Positions 34,218-43,063 of a stretch of DNA of 64,000 nt are shown here, one piece after another. Under the pieces are notes generated by a model. The model worked only from the letters and a program-made list of their open reading frames with translations. It was not told the DNA's origin and ran no database searches. The DNA is from Nocardia rhamnosiphila NBRC 108938 (lineage in GTDB: Bacteria; Actinomycetota; Actinomycetes; Mycobacteriales; Mycobacteriaceae), in assembly GCF_000720425.1 (NCBI RefSeq), contig NZ_JOAJ01000001.1:1426001-1490000 (forward strand). The letters run 5' to 3'. Both the position numbers and the translations under genes were made by a program. Numbering within the stretch: position 1 is the first letter of the stretch; every line of letters begins with the position of its first letter.

Positions 34218-35455
34218 GTCCTCGCTCCTCGCTGTGTGCGGGAACGGCGCGGTGTGGCGGCACGACGGTCGGTACGCGCGCGACGCGACGGCCGGGCCTC
34301 GCGGTCCTCGTCTTCCGTGCTGTCCTCGGCCTCTTCGTCGTCGGGGCCGCCCTCCTCCGCTCCGCGCTCTTCGTCCTCGTCCTCGTCCGCCTCTTCTTCG
34401 TCTGCCTCTTCGTCCTCTTCGTCCTCATCCGTGGGTTCCTCATCCGCGGCGCCTTCGTCCTCCGCGCCCTCGCCTTCTCCCTCCGTGTCCTCGCCCTCGG
34501 CCTCCTCCTGCTCCCGGCGTCGCGCGCTCTCGTCGTCCTCGACCACCTCGCCGTCACGGATCTCCCCGTGCCAGCCCACGATGTCGTCGGGGCGCAATAC
34601 CGCCTCGGTCATGACGTAGCGCTCGAAATGCTTGAGTTCCAGACGGCATCGGCGCCCGGCCGCGCGCCAGATATTGGCGGTCTTCTCGAACAAGCCCTGC
34701 GGGTGATATTCCAGAACCACCAGAACCCGGGTGAAGTGCGGGCCCAGTTCGTGGAAGGTGACCGCGCCGTCGATATAGCCTTTGGCCCCTTTGGATCGCC
34801 AGATGATCCGCTCGAACGGCACCTGTTCGAGGATCGTGGACTCCCAGGTCCGCCGCGACCAGAACACGCGCCCGGTCCAGGAGAGTTTCTCATCGGATAC
34901 CTGTTCGACCTGTTCGAGCTTCTTCGTGAACTTGGGGAATTCGGCGAACTGGGTCCACTGGTCGTAGACGAGTTCGACCTCGGCACCGATATCGATGTGC
35001 TCGACGATATTGGCCAGTTTGAGTTTCTTCCCCTTGCCGCCCTTGCCGCCTCCGCCGGTGATTGCGTCCTTGGCAGAGGACACTGTGTCCTTGACCGACT
35101 TTCCGAGTTTGCTCACTCCCGCGCTCATGGCCGCTCGCATCGGGGAAGCGCCCTCGGAGAGCTTCTCGACTCCCGTCAGCGCCGCGAGCAGATTGCCGCC
35201 ACCCTGGCCCTCGGCATATTCGTTCAGCCGACCGGCCGCACCCGACACTCCGCCGGACAGGCTGGAGACGGCACGTTGGGCGAGGGTTCCGGCGAGATTC
35301 TGCACCGACTGCCGGAGCAGATCGCCGGGACTTCCCTGTTCCGCGGTCTTCCGGGCCGTCGAACCGGCCGATTTCGCGGCCCCGGTCGCCCGGCCGGCGG
35401 TACCGGTGGCCGCTTTGCCGACGCCCGAGGCGGTATCACGCAGTACTTTTGCCAT
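34214..35455 (-). CDS. Gas vesicle cluster SRPBCC protein with long acidic tail
   Basis: The 413-residue protein has three parts. About 1-145 is a low-complexity Ala/Gly/Ser/Lys-rich region. About 150-295 is an SRPBCC/polyketide-cyclase fold ([33 protein letters not shown]). About 300-413 is a very acidic Glu/Asp tract that ends in a basic Arg-rich segment. Proteins of this plan occur in actinobacterial gvp clusters (GvpY/GvpZ group); which name applies here is uncertain. It probably acts in assembly or membrane/lipid contact. It starts six bases after the previous gene and overlaps gvpA. Confidence 0.7.
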   Translation of the reverse strand: MAKVLRDTASGVGKAATGTAGRATGAAKSAGSTARKTAEQGSPGDLLRQSVQNLAGTLAQRAVSSLSGGVSGAAGRLNEYAEGQGGGNLLAALTGVEKLSEGASPMRAAMSAGVSKLGKSVKDTVSSAKDAITGGGGKGGKGKKLKLANIVEHIDIGAEVELVYDQWTQFAEFPKFTKKLEQVEQVSDEKLSWTGRVFWSRRTWESTILEQVPFERIIWRSKGAKGYIDGAVTFHELGPHFTRVLVVLEYHPQGLFEKTANIWRAAGRRCRLELKHFERYVMTEAVLRPDDIVGWHGEIRDGEVVEDDESARRREQEEAEGEDTEGEGEGAEDEGAADEEPTDEDEEDEEADEEEADEDEDEERGAEEGGPDDEEAEDSTEDEDREARPSRRARTDRRAATPRRSRTQRGART

Positions 35456-35461
35456 ACCTGG

Positions 35462-36061
35462 TCACCGCCTCGTCCGCCGCACGGGCGCTTTGTCGGTATC
35501 GGCTCCGGCGCGCCGTCGACGCGACGCGGTGGTGCCGCTCTCTCCGGAGTCGGACGACCGGGTCGAGGTGCGAGTGCCGGACCGGGAGGACTTGGTCGCG
35601 GTCGTCCGGCGGGCACGCGGCCGGGGTGCGGGTTCTTCGGCTTCTTCTTCGTCCGGGGTTTCGTCGGCCGTCTCGTCCGCCGCGTTCGGCTCGGGCTCGG
35701 TGTCCTCCTCCGTCGCGGCGGGCCGCCCGCGGCCACCGCCGTCCTCGTCCTCGTCCTCGTCCTCGGTCGGTACGGGTGATTGCAGCCGATCGTTCAGCGC
35801 GTCGAGGCGGTTGCTCGCCGCGGTCACGGCCGCCGACCGCACCGCCCCCAGCAGCTCACCCCGCACGGTATCGGTGATCTTGGTCAGCTCCTTGGTGCCA
35901 CCCAGCGTCGATGTGCCGCGTTCGAGTAGCTCACCGGCGAGCCCTGTGGATCGTTTGGACATCGCCGCGCCCGCCAGTCCCATCGCCCAGCGCATTTTGC
36001 GGGTACGACCCAGGAAATATCCGATTCCCACCCCTAACGCAATTCTTGCTCCGCCTTTCAT
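35462..36061 (-). CDS. Gas vesicle cluster accessory protein with charged tail
   Basis: The 199-residue protein is first in the gas vesicle operon. The N-terminus KGGARIALGVGIGYFLGRTRKMRWAMGLAG looks like a membrane-associated Gly-rich helix. A helical middle (about 40-90) follows, then a disordered tail rich in Glu/Asp (DEDEDEDGGG) and ending in Arg/Ser/Thr. The same kind of tail closes the next gene product. I recognise it only as the partner seen in comparable actinobacterial clusters (GvpY/GvpZ group); no enzymatic motif is visible. Confidence 0.65.
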   Translation of the reverse strand: MKGGARIALGVGIGYFLGRTRKMRWAMGLAGAAMSKRSTGLAGELLERGTSTLGGTKELTKITDTVRGELLGAVRSAAVTAASNRLDALNDRLQSPVPTEDEDEDEDGGGRGRPAATEEDTEPEPNAADETADETPDEEEAEEPAPRPRARRTTATKSSRSGTRTSTRSSDSGESGTTASRRRRAGADTDKAPVRRTRR

Positions 36062-36420
36062 GCTTACTCCTCGCCGCCTCGGGTACCGCTACACCTGACG
36101 ACGGGAGCGGCCGAGACCAGAGACCCCAGAAATGGGACAGACCCACGTTACGGTGGACGATATCCAGCGTATTCCTGGTTACCCATATGGTCGATAGGCT
36201 TCTAGGGCAAGAAACGAACACGGCGGCGAACCGGCGAGACCCCGCAGCGACCCTTCGCCGGCGCATGCTCGGGTGGTCGGGCACAACCGGCCCCGATCCG
36301 CTCCACCATGCGCCGCCGGGAAAACCCGTATTCGCGGAGAGCGCAGACCCGCGGTCCCGGCGGCGAGTCCGCGGTGAGACTTCCGCCGAGAACTACGCCG
36401 GGCGGCGGACCGCCGGCGGT
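36062..36420 (-). other. Upstream region of the gas vesicle operon
   Basis: No gene was found in these 359 bases. The part at 36130-36220 is AT-richer and should contain the operon promoter. On the minus strand TTGCCC and TATGGG about 17 bases apart (near 36190-36215) form a weak candidate; no stress-sigma-factor motif of good quality was found. Confidence 0.35.
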
Positions 36421-37800
36421 TCAGTTACGGATCAAGGTGATCGGCAGGCCGTCCTTGGGGAACGGTAGTGAGTGGTAGTCCATCGGCGGCACGTAGCCGG
36501 GATCGACGGTCCAGTGGTATTCGCGCAGCAACCTGTGCATGATCGCCTTCACCTCCAGACCCCCGAAATACATTCCGATGCATTTGTGTACACCGCCGCC
36601 GAACGGTTCCCATGCGAAGCGGTGCGATTTGTCCTCGCGGCGTTCGGGACCGAACCGGTCGGGGTCGAAGGACAGCGGATCGGTCCAGTAGTCCGCCATG
36701 AGATGGGTGAACTGGATACCCACGATGACGTCGGTACCGGCGGGGATACGAACGCCTTCGACCACGGTGTCCTTCACCGCGTACCGGACCAGCACCGGGA
36801 CCGGAGCCCGCAGGCGCAGCGCCTCCCGCATCACCAGATCGATCGAGACCAGCTTGTCCAGCTCGGCCATCGAGGGCGCCGGCCCGAGCGCGAGCGCTTC
36901 GGCCCGGCAACGCTCCTGCCAGTCCGGATGCTGCCCGAGATACTGCAGGATGGTGGAAGTGGTGATGGTGGAGGTGTCGTGGGCCGCCATCATCAGGAAG
37001 ATCATATGGTTGACCACGTCGTCGTCGCCGAACCGCTCGCCGTCCTCGTTCTCGACGTGGCAGAGCACCGAGAAGATATCGTCGGTCTGCCGGGCGCGTT
37101 TGGCGGGCAGGTAGTGGCGGAGGAAGTCCTCGAGCACTTTACGGCCGCGATAGGCCCGGCCCCACCGGGTGAACGGCGCGTTGATCCGGACGATCCCGGC
37201 CGCGGCCTGCACACAGGCGATGAACGCCTTGTTGATCCGGTCCATCTCGGCCTGCCCGGTGTCCTGCACACCGCCCATGAACAAATCCGCGGCGATATCC
37301 AGGGTGAGTTGCTTGAGTTTCCAGTACGACGGGAACTCGGTGCCTTCCTCCCACGCCGCCACACCCTGTTCGATGGCCGGGTGCAGGCGCTGGGTGTAGG
37401 CCTCGAGGCGGGTTCTCGTGAAGGCCTCCTGCATGATCCGCCGGTGCGCCAGGTGTTCCTCGAAGTCGATGAGCATGAGACCGCGGTGGAAGAACGGGCC
37501 GACAAGTTCGGACCAGGCCGGCTCGTTGGCGAACGCTTTGTCCTTGTTCTGTAGTGCCGCGCCGCACGCGTCGGGCCCGAGCAGCATCACCGCGTTCTTG
37601 CCGAGCGCGCGGAACGGCGCGACCGGGCCGTAACGCTCCCAGCGGCCGCGGCACAGCGCGACCGGATCCTTGGCGTACTCCAGCACCTGCCCGAGCAGGG
37701 GTAATCCGCGGTCGTCGCGGTGCTGTACCGGGATCGGCCGCGTGGCCGCCGGCCCCGTCGTAGCGGCTTCCTCGCGTGGCTCCAGGGCCTCGGCCTTCAT
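36421..37800 (-). CDS. Cytochrome P450
   Basis: The 459-residue soluble P450 has the I-helix AAHDTSTITT (oxygen activation), the ExxR motif in REALRL and the heme loop FGGGVHKCIG with the axial Cys407. The N-terminus has no membrane anchor. The start has IPVQHRDDRGLPLLGQVLEYAKDP, reminiscent of CYP families with a Pro-rich hinge. No ferredoxin or reductase gene is adjacent, so electrons must come from elsewhere. It is divergent from a TetR gene 101 bases away, whose product probably controls it. Confidence 0.87.
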   Translation of the reverse strand: MKAEALEPREEAATTGPAATRPIPVQHRDDRGLPLLGQVLEYAKDPVALCRGRWERYGPVAPFRALGKNAVMLLGPDACGAALQNKDKAFANEPAWSELVGPFFHRGLMLIDFEEHLAHRRIMQEAFTRTRLEAYTQRLHPAIEQGVAAWEEGTEFPSYWKLKQLTLDIAADLFMGGVQDTGQAEMDRINKAFIACVQAAAGIVRINAPFTRWGRAYRGRKVLEDFLRHYLPAKRARQTDDIFSVLCHVENEDGERFGDDDVVNHMIFLMMAAHDTSTITTSTILQYLGQHPDWQERCRAEALALGPAPSMAELDKLVSIDLVMREALRLRAPVPVLVRYAVKDTVVEGVRIPAGTDVIVGIQFTHLMADYWTDPLSFDPDRFGPERREDKSHRFAWEPFGGGVHKCIGMYFGGLEVKAIMHRLLREYHWTVDPGYVPPMDYHSLPFPKDGLPITLIRN

Positions 37801-37837
37801 CTACTCACCTCGTGCTGGTGTGGCGGTGGTCACGTCC

Positions 37838-37866
37838 AGCCTGATTCAGGAAGGGCATCCTGTCAA
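37838..37866 (-). promoter_or_regulatory. P450 promoter with inverted repeats
   Basis: On the minus strand TTGACA (37861-37866) is followed after 17 bases by CAGGCT (37838-37843). The inverted repeats CAGGA-N6-TCCTG (37847-37862) and CCTGA-T-TCAGG (37840-37850) fall in and around the spacer, as expected for an operator of the divergent TetR repressor. Confidence 0.45.
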
Positions 37867-37901
37867 CCTTGGTTCGCCGTGTCCTGTGGCATGCTGAGGA
37901 C

Positions 37902-38513
37902 GTGGCCGTGCAATCGGGGGTCTACCGGGGCGTCAGCGCGGCCGATCGCGCCGCCGAACGCCGCGCCCGGCTGCTCGAAGCGGGTCTGACCGTATGGGCG
38001 GACCCGGACACGCGGACCACGATGACCGCCGTCTGCGCCGCGGCGGGACTGAGCGAGCGCTACTTCTACGAGAGCTTCTCCGGGCTCGACGCCTTGCTCG
38101 AAGCGGTGATGGACGGGATCGCGGCGGAGATCGAGGAGATCAGCCGCCGGGCCGCCGAGCACGCCGGCACGGACCCGGCCGCGCGCGCCCGGGCCTCGAT
38201 CCGCGCCTTCGTCCAACAGCTGCTCGACGATCCACGCAAAGGCCGGGTCGCCATCGTGGAGTCGGTCGCGGTACCGAAATTGCGCCGGCGCCGCACCGAA
38301 CTCCTGCGCCACCTCGCCCATCAGTCGGCGCTGGAGGCGCGGGAATTCTTCGGCCCGCGCGACCGCAGCGAAAACGCCGACGAAACCGCCGGCCTGCTCT
38401 TCGTCGGCGGTATGGCCGAACTCGTCACCGCCTGGCTCGACGGCACCCTGCGGGCGTCCGCGGACGAGATCGTCGATGCGGCCGCACGCGCCCTGGTCGG
38501 CCTCTACCGCTGA
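37902..38513 (+). CDS. TetR family regulator next to the P450 gene
   Basis: The 203-residue repressor has the HTH core MTAVCAAAGLSERYFYESF at about residues 35-55 and a helical ligand domain. The GTG at 37902 is preceded by CATGCT exactly six bases upstream, so the message is likely leaderless; an in-frame GTG at 37869 gives a longer form. It is divergent from the P450 gene and presumably binds the repeats between them; the ligand may be the P450 substrate. Confidence 0.78.
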   Translation: MAVQSGVYRGVSAADRAAERRARLLEAGLTVWADPDTRTTMTAVCAAAGLSERYFYESFSGLDALLEAVMDGIAAEIEEISRRAAEHAGTDPAARARASIRAFVQQLLDDPRKGRVAIVESVAVPKLRRRRTELLRHLAHQSALEAREFFGPRDRSENADETAGLLFVGGMAELVTAWLDGTLRASADEIVDAAARALVGLYR

Positions 38514-38561
38514 CCACCCGCACACACCGCCCATCCGCCGCCTGCCGCACCCGCGGGGGTA

Positions 38562-39038
38562 TCAGGCTGCGGCAGCCCGCTGATCCGACGCGCCCGCGGA
38601 GCGCGCGTTCCGATAGGGCAGAACGAACTGGTACAGCCCGGAGAAGAAGAGCAGCGCGAGCGGGATCAGTGGGAGATAGGACACCCAGACCACGGGCTCC
38701 GGAACCGCGAGTGCAACAAAGGTGGCCAGCACGGTCGCCATGAACGCGACGGCCGACCAGCGGTGCAACTGCCGGACCCGGCTCCCGGACGGACGGGTGG
38801 GCGACTGCACCGACCGCGGCGTGATACCCGCCGGTTCCCCATCCCGCCGGAGCGTGACGAGGTACCGGGCGTACAAGTAGATACCAGAGAAGAAGAGAAG
38901 AGCCAGTGGGGGAAGTGGCAGATAGGACACCCACTGCGGTCCCTGGAGTGCCAACACCACCACGGTGACCACCAGGGCCGCCGTGAAGATTATCGCCAGC
39001 ATCCGGTGCGCCCGCCGAAGCCACCCGTTCCAGTTCAT
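38562..39038 (-). CDS. Membrane protein made of two duplicated halves
   Basis: The 158-residue membrane protein has four hydrophobic helices. Its two halves repeat each other: WVSYLPLPPLALLFFSGIYLY near residue 36 and WVSYLPLIPLALLFFSGLYQF near 117. Both are preceded by a helix beginning HRMLAI or HRWSAV, so it arose by internal duplication of a two-helix unit. The His-Arg/His-Trp pairs at the membrane edge could hold a cofactor, but no known family was recognised. A strong GAGGAGG precedes the ATG at 39038. Confidence 0.65.
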   Translation of the reverse strand: MNWNGWLRRAHRMLAIIFTAALVVTVVVLALQGPQWVSYLPLPPLALLFFSGIYLYARYLVTLRRDGEPAGITPRSVQSPTRPSGSRVRQLHRWSAVAFMATVLATFVALAVPEPVVWVSYLPLIPLALLFFSGLYQFVLPYRNARSAGASDQRAAAA

Positions 39039-39154
39039 CGCGTCCTCCTCGGATAATTCGCGTTCCCGGCGAGCTGCCGCGCGAATGTCGATGCGGATGA
39101 CGTTATTGCGATGCCTTCGACCAGCGCTTCTCGATTCCTGATCACTTCCCGGTG

Positions 39155-40141
39155 CTATCCGGCCGGGATCGCGCCGTCGAGCTGCGCGGCGACCAGCGCC
39201 TCCAGCTGCGCGCGACCGGCGGTGCCGAGGGCACCACCGAGCGCGTCGGCGAGCCGCTCGAACGGATCCTCCAGTGGTAGCGCCGTCAAGGCCGCCGCGA
39301 GCTCCGGGATGGTCCACAGCGAGTCCCGGTCGACCTGCTCACCGCGACTCCAGCCGTGGTTCACCGCGACCGAACCACCACGGACCGAGAGAATCTGACC
39401 GGTCAGCGGACAGTCGCCCGCGACCAGGTAGCCGACCACCGGAGCAATGACCATCGGGTTTTTCGGATCGAAAGTATCCGGAGCCGATGTTTCGGCCATG
39501 GTCGGCACCGATTCGGTCAGCCGGGTGCGCACCATGGACGGGCTGACACAGTTGACGCGTACACCGAGTCGTCGTAGTTCGAGGGCGTGCACTGTCGTCA
39601 TCGCCGCGACTCCGGCATTGGCCGCGGCGTAGTTCGTCTGCGTGGGCAGCGGATTCAGCAGTCCGGACCCCGAGGCGGTATTAACCAGGGACCGGTCGAG
39701 ACGGTCCCCGGCGGCGAATCGGTCGCGCCAGTAGGCGGCCGCATGCCGGCTCACCGCGAAGGTCCCCTTGAGCTTCACCGCGACCACCTCGTCGAATTCT
39801 TTCTCGGTGAACCGGTCCACCGGCCGGTTGGCCTCGATCGCCGCATTGTTCACCACGGCATGCAGGTCACCGAATTCCGATACGGCCCGCGCGATCATGG
39901 CTTCCGCGTCGGCCCAGTCACAAACACTTCCCGTATCGGCGACCGCGCGTCCACCGCGGGCCCGAATCTCCGCTACCACGGCCGCGGCCACGGATTCGTC
40001 CCCGCCGGTCCCGTCGATATCGACTCCCAGGTCGTTGACCACCACATTCGCTCCCGCGGCCGCCAGGTACAGGGCCTCGGCCCGTCCGATACCGCGTCCC
40101 GCTCCGGTTACCAGCACAGTCCGGCCACCCAGTTCGCTCAT
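39155..40141 (-). CDS. SDR oxidoreductase with swapped catalytic Lys/Asn
   Basis: The 328-residue short-chain dehydrogenase has TGAGRGIGR near residue 12, NNAAIEA near 98, Ser157/Ser159 and Tyr171. The usual catalytic Asn is Lys123 (in VKLKGTF) and the usual YxxxK is YAAAN with Asn175. This Lys/Asn exchange is the arrangement of polyketide synthase ketoreductase domains, so the active site is probably intact but rearranged. A C-terminal extension of about 50 residues is unassigned. GGAGGA precedes the ATG at 40141. It is divergent from a TetR gene. Confidence 0.8.
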   Translation of the reverse strand: MSELGGRTVLVTGAGRGIGRAEALYLAAAGANVVVNDLGVDIDGTGGDESVAAAVVAEIRARGGRAVADTGSVCDWADAEAMIARAVSEFGDLHAVVNNAAIEANRPVDRFTEKEFDEVVAVKLKGTFAVSRHAAAYWRDRFAAGDRLDRSLVNTASGSGLLNPLPTQTNYAAANAGVAAMTTVHALELRRLGVRVNCVSPSMVRTRLTESVPTMAETSAPDTFDPKNPMVIAPVVGYLVAGDCPLTGQILSVRGGSVAVNHGWSRGEQVDRDSLWTIPELAAALTALPLEDPFERLADALGGALGTAGRAQLEALVAAQLDGAIPAG

Positions 40142-40186
40142 CGCTTCCTCCCACATTCACACCGGGCTCCCACCCGAGCCCTTTTC

Positions 40187-40214
40187 TGCATTAGTGCAAT
40201 TATGCACTAATGCA
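40187..40214. promoter_or_regulatory. 28-bp palindromic operator between SDR and TetR genes
   Basis: TGCATTAGTGCA (40187-40198) and TGCACTAATGCA (40203-40214) are a perfect 12-bp inverted repeat around ATTA. It lies midway between the divergent starts at 40141 and 40244, and about 17 bases upstream of the TetR -10 box. It should bind the TetR protein and control both genes. Confidence 0.65.
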
Positions 40215-40231
40215 TCGACCGGCGCAGAGGC

Positions 40232-40237
40232 TAGGCT
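40232..40237 (+). promoter_or_regulatory. -10 box of leaderless TetR gene
   Basis: TAGGCT is followed by exactly six bases and then the GTG start at 40244; no ribosome-binding site is present. The arrangement predicts transcription from the first base of the start codon. Confidence 0.45.
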
Positions 40238-40243
40238 GCTTCG

Positions 40244-40840
40244 GTGGGCGAGACGACAGGGCTACGAGACCGGAAACGTGCGGAGACCCGCGCGGCCATC
40301 ATTCGCGCGGCAACGGACCTGTTCCTCGACCGCGGTTTCACCGCGACCTCGGCGACCGATATAGCGAACGCGGCCGGTATTTCGCGCCGCACGTTCTTCC
40401 ACTACTTTCCCGCAAAAGAAGATGTCCTCTTCCATCACCTCGAAGGACATATCCGGGCCGCACTCGACGCACTCGACCGCTTGGATCCCGGCGCCGGCCC
40501 GTGGGAGTCCGTACAGGCCGCCGCAGCCGCGCTGGTCGATGCCTTCGACGGCGCCACGGACCGCTCGGACGAACTGGCCGATGTGCGTGCCGAAGTCATG
40601 GGCGGCGCCCGCGGGATTCCCTCGTCTCTCATGTCGCGGCTGCAATCCGCGCACACCGTGCTCCTCGAATCGCTGCAGAACCGATTCGCCGACCGGTCGC
40701 TGTGGCCCGTCCTCGCCACCCACCTCGGCGCCTGCCTGGGAGCCGCGGTCGCGGCCGCGGTCACCGCGGCGCCTGCCGAACGAGTGACCACCATGCGGGC
40801 TGCGATCCGTAGCGCCGGAGCCGGATTCGCCGACCGATGA
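40244..40840 (+). CDS. TetR family regulator next to the SDR gene
   Basis: The 198-residue repressor has the HTH TSATDIANAAGISRRTFFHYFPAKED (about residues 36-61) and a helical C-terminal domain. Its GTG start has a -10 box six bases upstream. The large palindrome in the shared upstream region makes control of itself and of the divergent SDR very likely. Its gene converges on the ABC transporter debris that follows. Confidence 0.8.
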   Translation: MGETTGLRDRKRAETRAAIIRAATDLFLDRGFTATSATDIANAAGISRRTFFHYFPAKEDVLFHHLEGHIRAALDALDRLDPGAGPWESVQAAAAALVDAFDGATDRSDELADVRAEVMGGARGIPSSLMSRLQSAHTVLLESLQNRFADRSLWPVLATHLGACLGAAVAAAVTAAPAERVTTMRAAIRSAGAGFADR

Positions 40841-40868
40841 CCCGCGGCCGGTGCTCCCGCGACAACGG

Positions 40869-41716
40869 TCAGCGGCGGTCGAGTACCACCCGGGAGAGCG
40901 TGTCGAGTGCGTAGCCGATGACGCCGATCACCACGATCACCGCCATCACCTGGTCGTAGGCGAGCTGGTCACGGGCGTTGAGGATCTGGTAGCCCAGCCC
41001 GGAACGGACACCGAGCATCTCGGCGGGTACCAGCACCACCCAGGCGATACCCAGTCCGATCCGGAGACCGGTCTGCACCTGGGCGCGGACCGCGGGCAGG
41101 ATGACGGCGGTGAGCTGCTCCCGGCGCGACGCGCCGAAGGACCGCGCCACCAGCAGCAGCCCGGGGTCGATCGCCCGTACCCCCGCCGCCGTATTGAGCA
41201 CGATCGGCCACACCGAGGCCGCGGCGACGAGGAAGATCACCGGCTGGTTCCCGATACCGAACAGCGCCACCGCGATCGGCGCCCAGGACAGCGGGGAGAT
41301 CATGCGCAGGAACTGCACGACCGGCGCGACCGCCTGTTCGGTGACCGCGTGCAACCCCAGCAGCAGTCCGAGCGGGATACCGACGGTGACCGCGATCAGC
41401 AGGCCGACCAGCAGACCATATCCGAGGGACTCATCACGACCAGTTGCACCGTGTTCGCCGAACGGTCGGCGGCGCCGAGGCCGAAACGCAGCTGCACCGC
41501 CATCGGCATGAGCAGATGCACGATATCAACCTGCCGGGTGCGGAACGCTTCGGCCAGTGCCGCCCAGCTGCGGAACAGCACCGGTTCGGCGAGGTCCGCG
41601 GCCCCGCGCTCGGCGATGAGCAGCGGCGCGGTGTCGGTGATGGGCAGGTAGCCGATCCGCAGTCGCTCCCCGCCCCCGGCCGAGGTCGGCCGGTCCGGCG
41701 AGACCGCCCGCCGCAT
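40869..41716 (-). pseudogene. Chimeric remnant of an ABC importer (binding protein start joined to permease end)
   Basis: On the minus strand the first part (41716 to about 41440) encodes the start of a NitT/TauT-type binding protein (LRIGYLPITDTAPLLIAERG, about 100 residues of some 330). Near 41425-41445 the frame changes to the C-terminal 190 residues of an ABC permease (GYGLLVGLLIAVTVGIPLG up to LSRVVLDRR at 40869). A deletion joining two neighbouring genes explains it. The binding-protein frame stops at 41396 and no ATPase gene is present. No functional transporter can be made. Confidence 0.7.
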
Positions 41717-41822
41717 CCAGTTGATCTACGACGGCGCGCTGGCCGACTCCGAACTCGAGCGCACGGTGGAGCCGCTACGCCTGGGACGCACGATCGCCGC
41801 GGAACTCGTACCGCCCGGCTGA
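41697..41822 (+). pseudogene. C-terminal fragment of a TetR family regulator
   Basis: The 41 codons GETARRIQLIYDGALADSE to IAAELVPPG and a stop look like the last two helices of a TetR protein. No matching DNA-binding domain lies upstream, where the sequence is the ABC remnant on the other strand. It is probably the surviving end of a regulator cut by the same deletion. Confidence 0.5.
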
Positions 41823-42073
41823 GCGGAACGCCTCCGGCCAACCGGACCCTCACCGCGGCAGCGATATGCAAGGCAATGCCGCGGCGGCAGACCGCACCCG
41901 GCCGACCGGGCACCTCCGGTAACTCCTGACCACTACCGCGGCAGCGGTGTTCGAGGCGATGTCGCGGCGGCAGACCGTTGCCCGGCATCACGTACCCCGC
42001 CGAGTCGGCCGGCCCGCGCCGAAGGCCGGAACGGCCTGATTCGCGGCGCGGGCCGTGTGCTTGGCTGTCGGAT

Positions 42074-43063
42074 ATGAGGTGGCATCCGGTTCGCGTGGGT
42101 ATCGGGGCACTGGCCTGGACGGCCACCTTCGCCGGAGGCGCCGGGGTGGGTCTGCACTTCAGTCGCTCGAGCTCCCGCCTGCTGGTGCTCGCGGCCTCGG
42201 GCGCGCCGTATCTGATGGGTTCCGCGCTCGTCGGCGTGGCGGTCTTCGCCGCCGGGCGGCGCTGGGGCGGTGCCGGGTTGGCCGGGGTGGTCGCCGCCGC
42301 CGGGATCTGGACCCAGGCTCCCCTCTACACCGGTGGTCAGGGTGACGACCAGGGCCGCACGGTGACCGTGATGCAGGCCAATCTCCTCTTCGACGGCGCG
42401 GATCCGCGAGCGCTGGTCGACGAAGTACGCGCCCGGCAGGTCGAGATACTCACCGTCGATGAACTCACCCCCGCTGCGGTCGCGGCACTCGGCCGGGCCG
42501 GACTCGACGAGGCATTGCCCCATCGCCACCTCTCCCCCGGCCGGACCGCGGCCGGGACCGGGATCTGGAGCAGCCACCCGCTCTCCGATACCGTCGAGTA
42601 CGACGGATTCGTGCTGAACCAGCTCTCGGCGACCGTGGCGATCCCGGAGGTCGGGCCGGTGGCGGTGTACGCGTTCCATCCGGTACCGCCGGTGTATGGG
42701 ACACGGGTGTGGGCGGACGAGTTGTCGCGGCTGCGCGCGATCCTCGAACGGGCGCCCGCGGACCGGCCGGTGCTGGTCGGCGGTGATTTCAACGCGACCT
42801 ACGACCATGCGCAGTACCGCGCCCTGTCATCCGGCCGGTTCGCCGACGCCGCCGTACAGGCGGGGGCCGGGCACCTGGTCACCTACCCGGCCGATAAGCG
42901 GTGGCCGCCGCTCGTCGGTATCGACCACATCCTGACCGCGGGCGGCCGCGCGGTGGCGGTCGAAACTGTGGGGCTACCCGGCGCGGATCACCGGGCCCTG
43001 GTAGCCCGGATCCAGCTGTCGAGGGGAGACCTACAGGCCACCGGCTCCGAGGGCCATCGATGA
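42074..43063 (+). CDS. Membrane-anchored endonuclease/exonuclease/phosphatase family protein
   Basis: The 329-residue protein begins with three hydrophobic helices (about 1-80) followed by an EEP-fold catalytic domain. Landmarks are VMQANLLFDGAD near residue 99, VYAFHPVPPVYG near 196, LVGGDFNATYDH near 235, IDHILTAGG near 282 and GADHRALVARI near the end. This plan is that of actinobacterial membrane EEP proteins, whose domain cleaves phosphodiesters in nucleic acids, lipids or sphingomyelin. The Glu that normally follows QAN is replaced in the local sequence EILTVDEL. Substrate unknown. Confidence 0.78.
   Translation: MRWHPVRVGIGALAWTATFAGGAGVGLHFSRSSSRLLVLAASGAPYLMGSALVGVAVFAAGRRWGGAGLAGVVAAAGIWTQAPLYTGGQGDDQGRTVTVMQANLLFDGADPRALVDEVRARQVEILTVDELTPAAVAALGRAGLDEALPHRHLSPGRTAAGTGIWSSHPLSDTVEYDGFVLNQLSATVAIPEVGPVAVYAFHPVPPVYGTRVWADELSRLRAILERAPADRPVLVGGDFNATYDHAQYRALSSGRFADAAVQAGAGHLVTYPADKRWPPLVGIDHILTAGGRAVAVETVGLPGADHRALVARIQLSRGDLQATGSEGHR

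Noticed and set aside
33019..35779. Two plus-strand frames of more than 500 codons across the gas vesicle genes
   Set aside because: They are the complement of acidic-tail and GvpA/F coding sequence; the hydrophobic runs come from reversed Glu/Asp codons.
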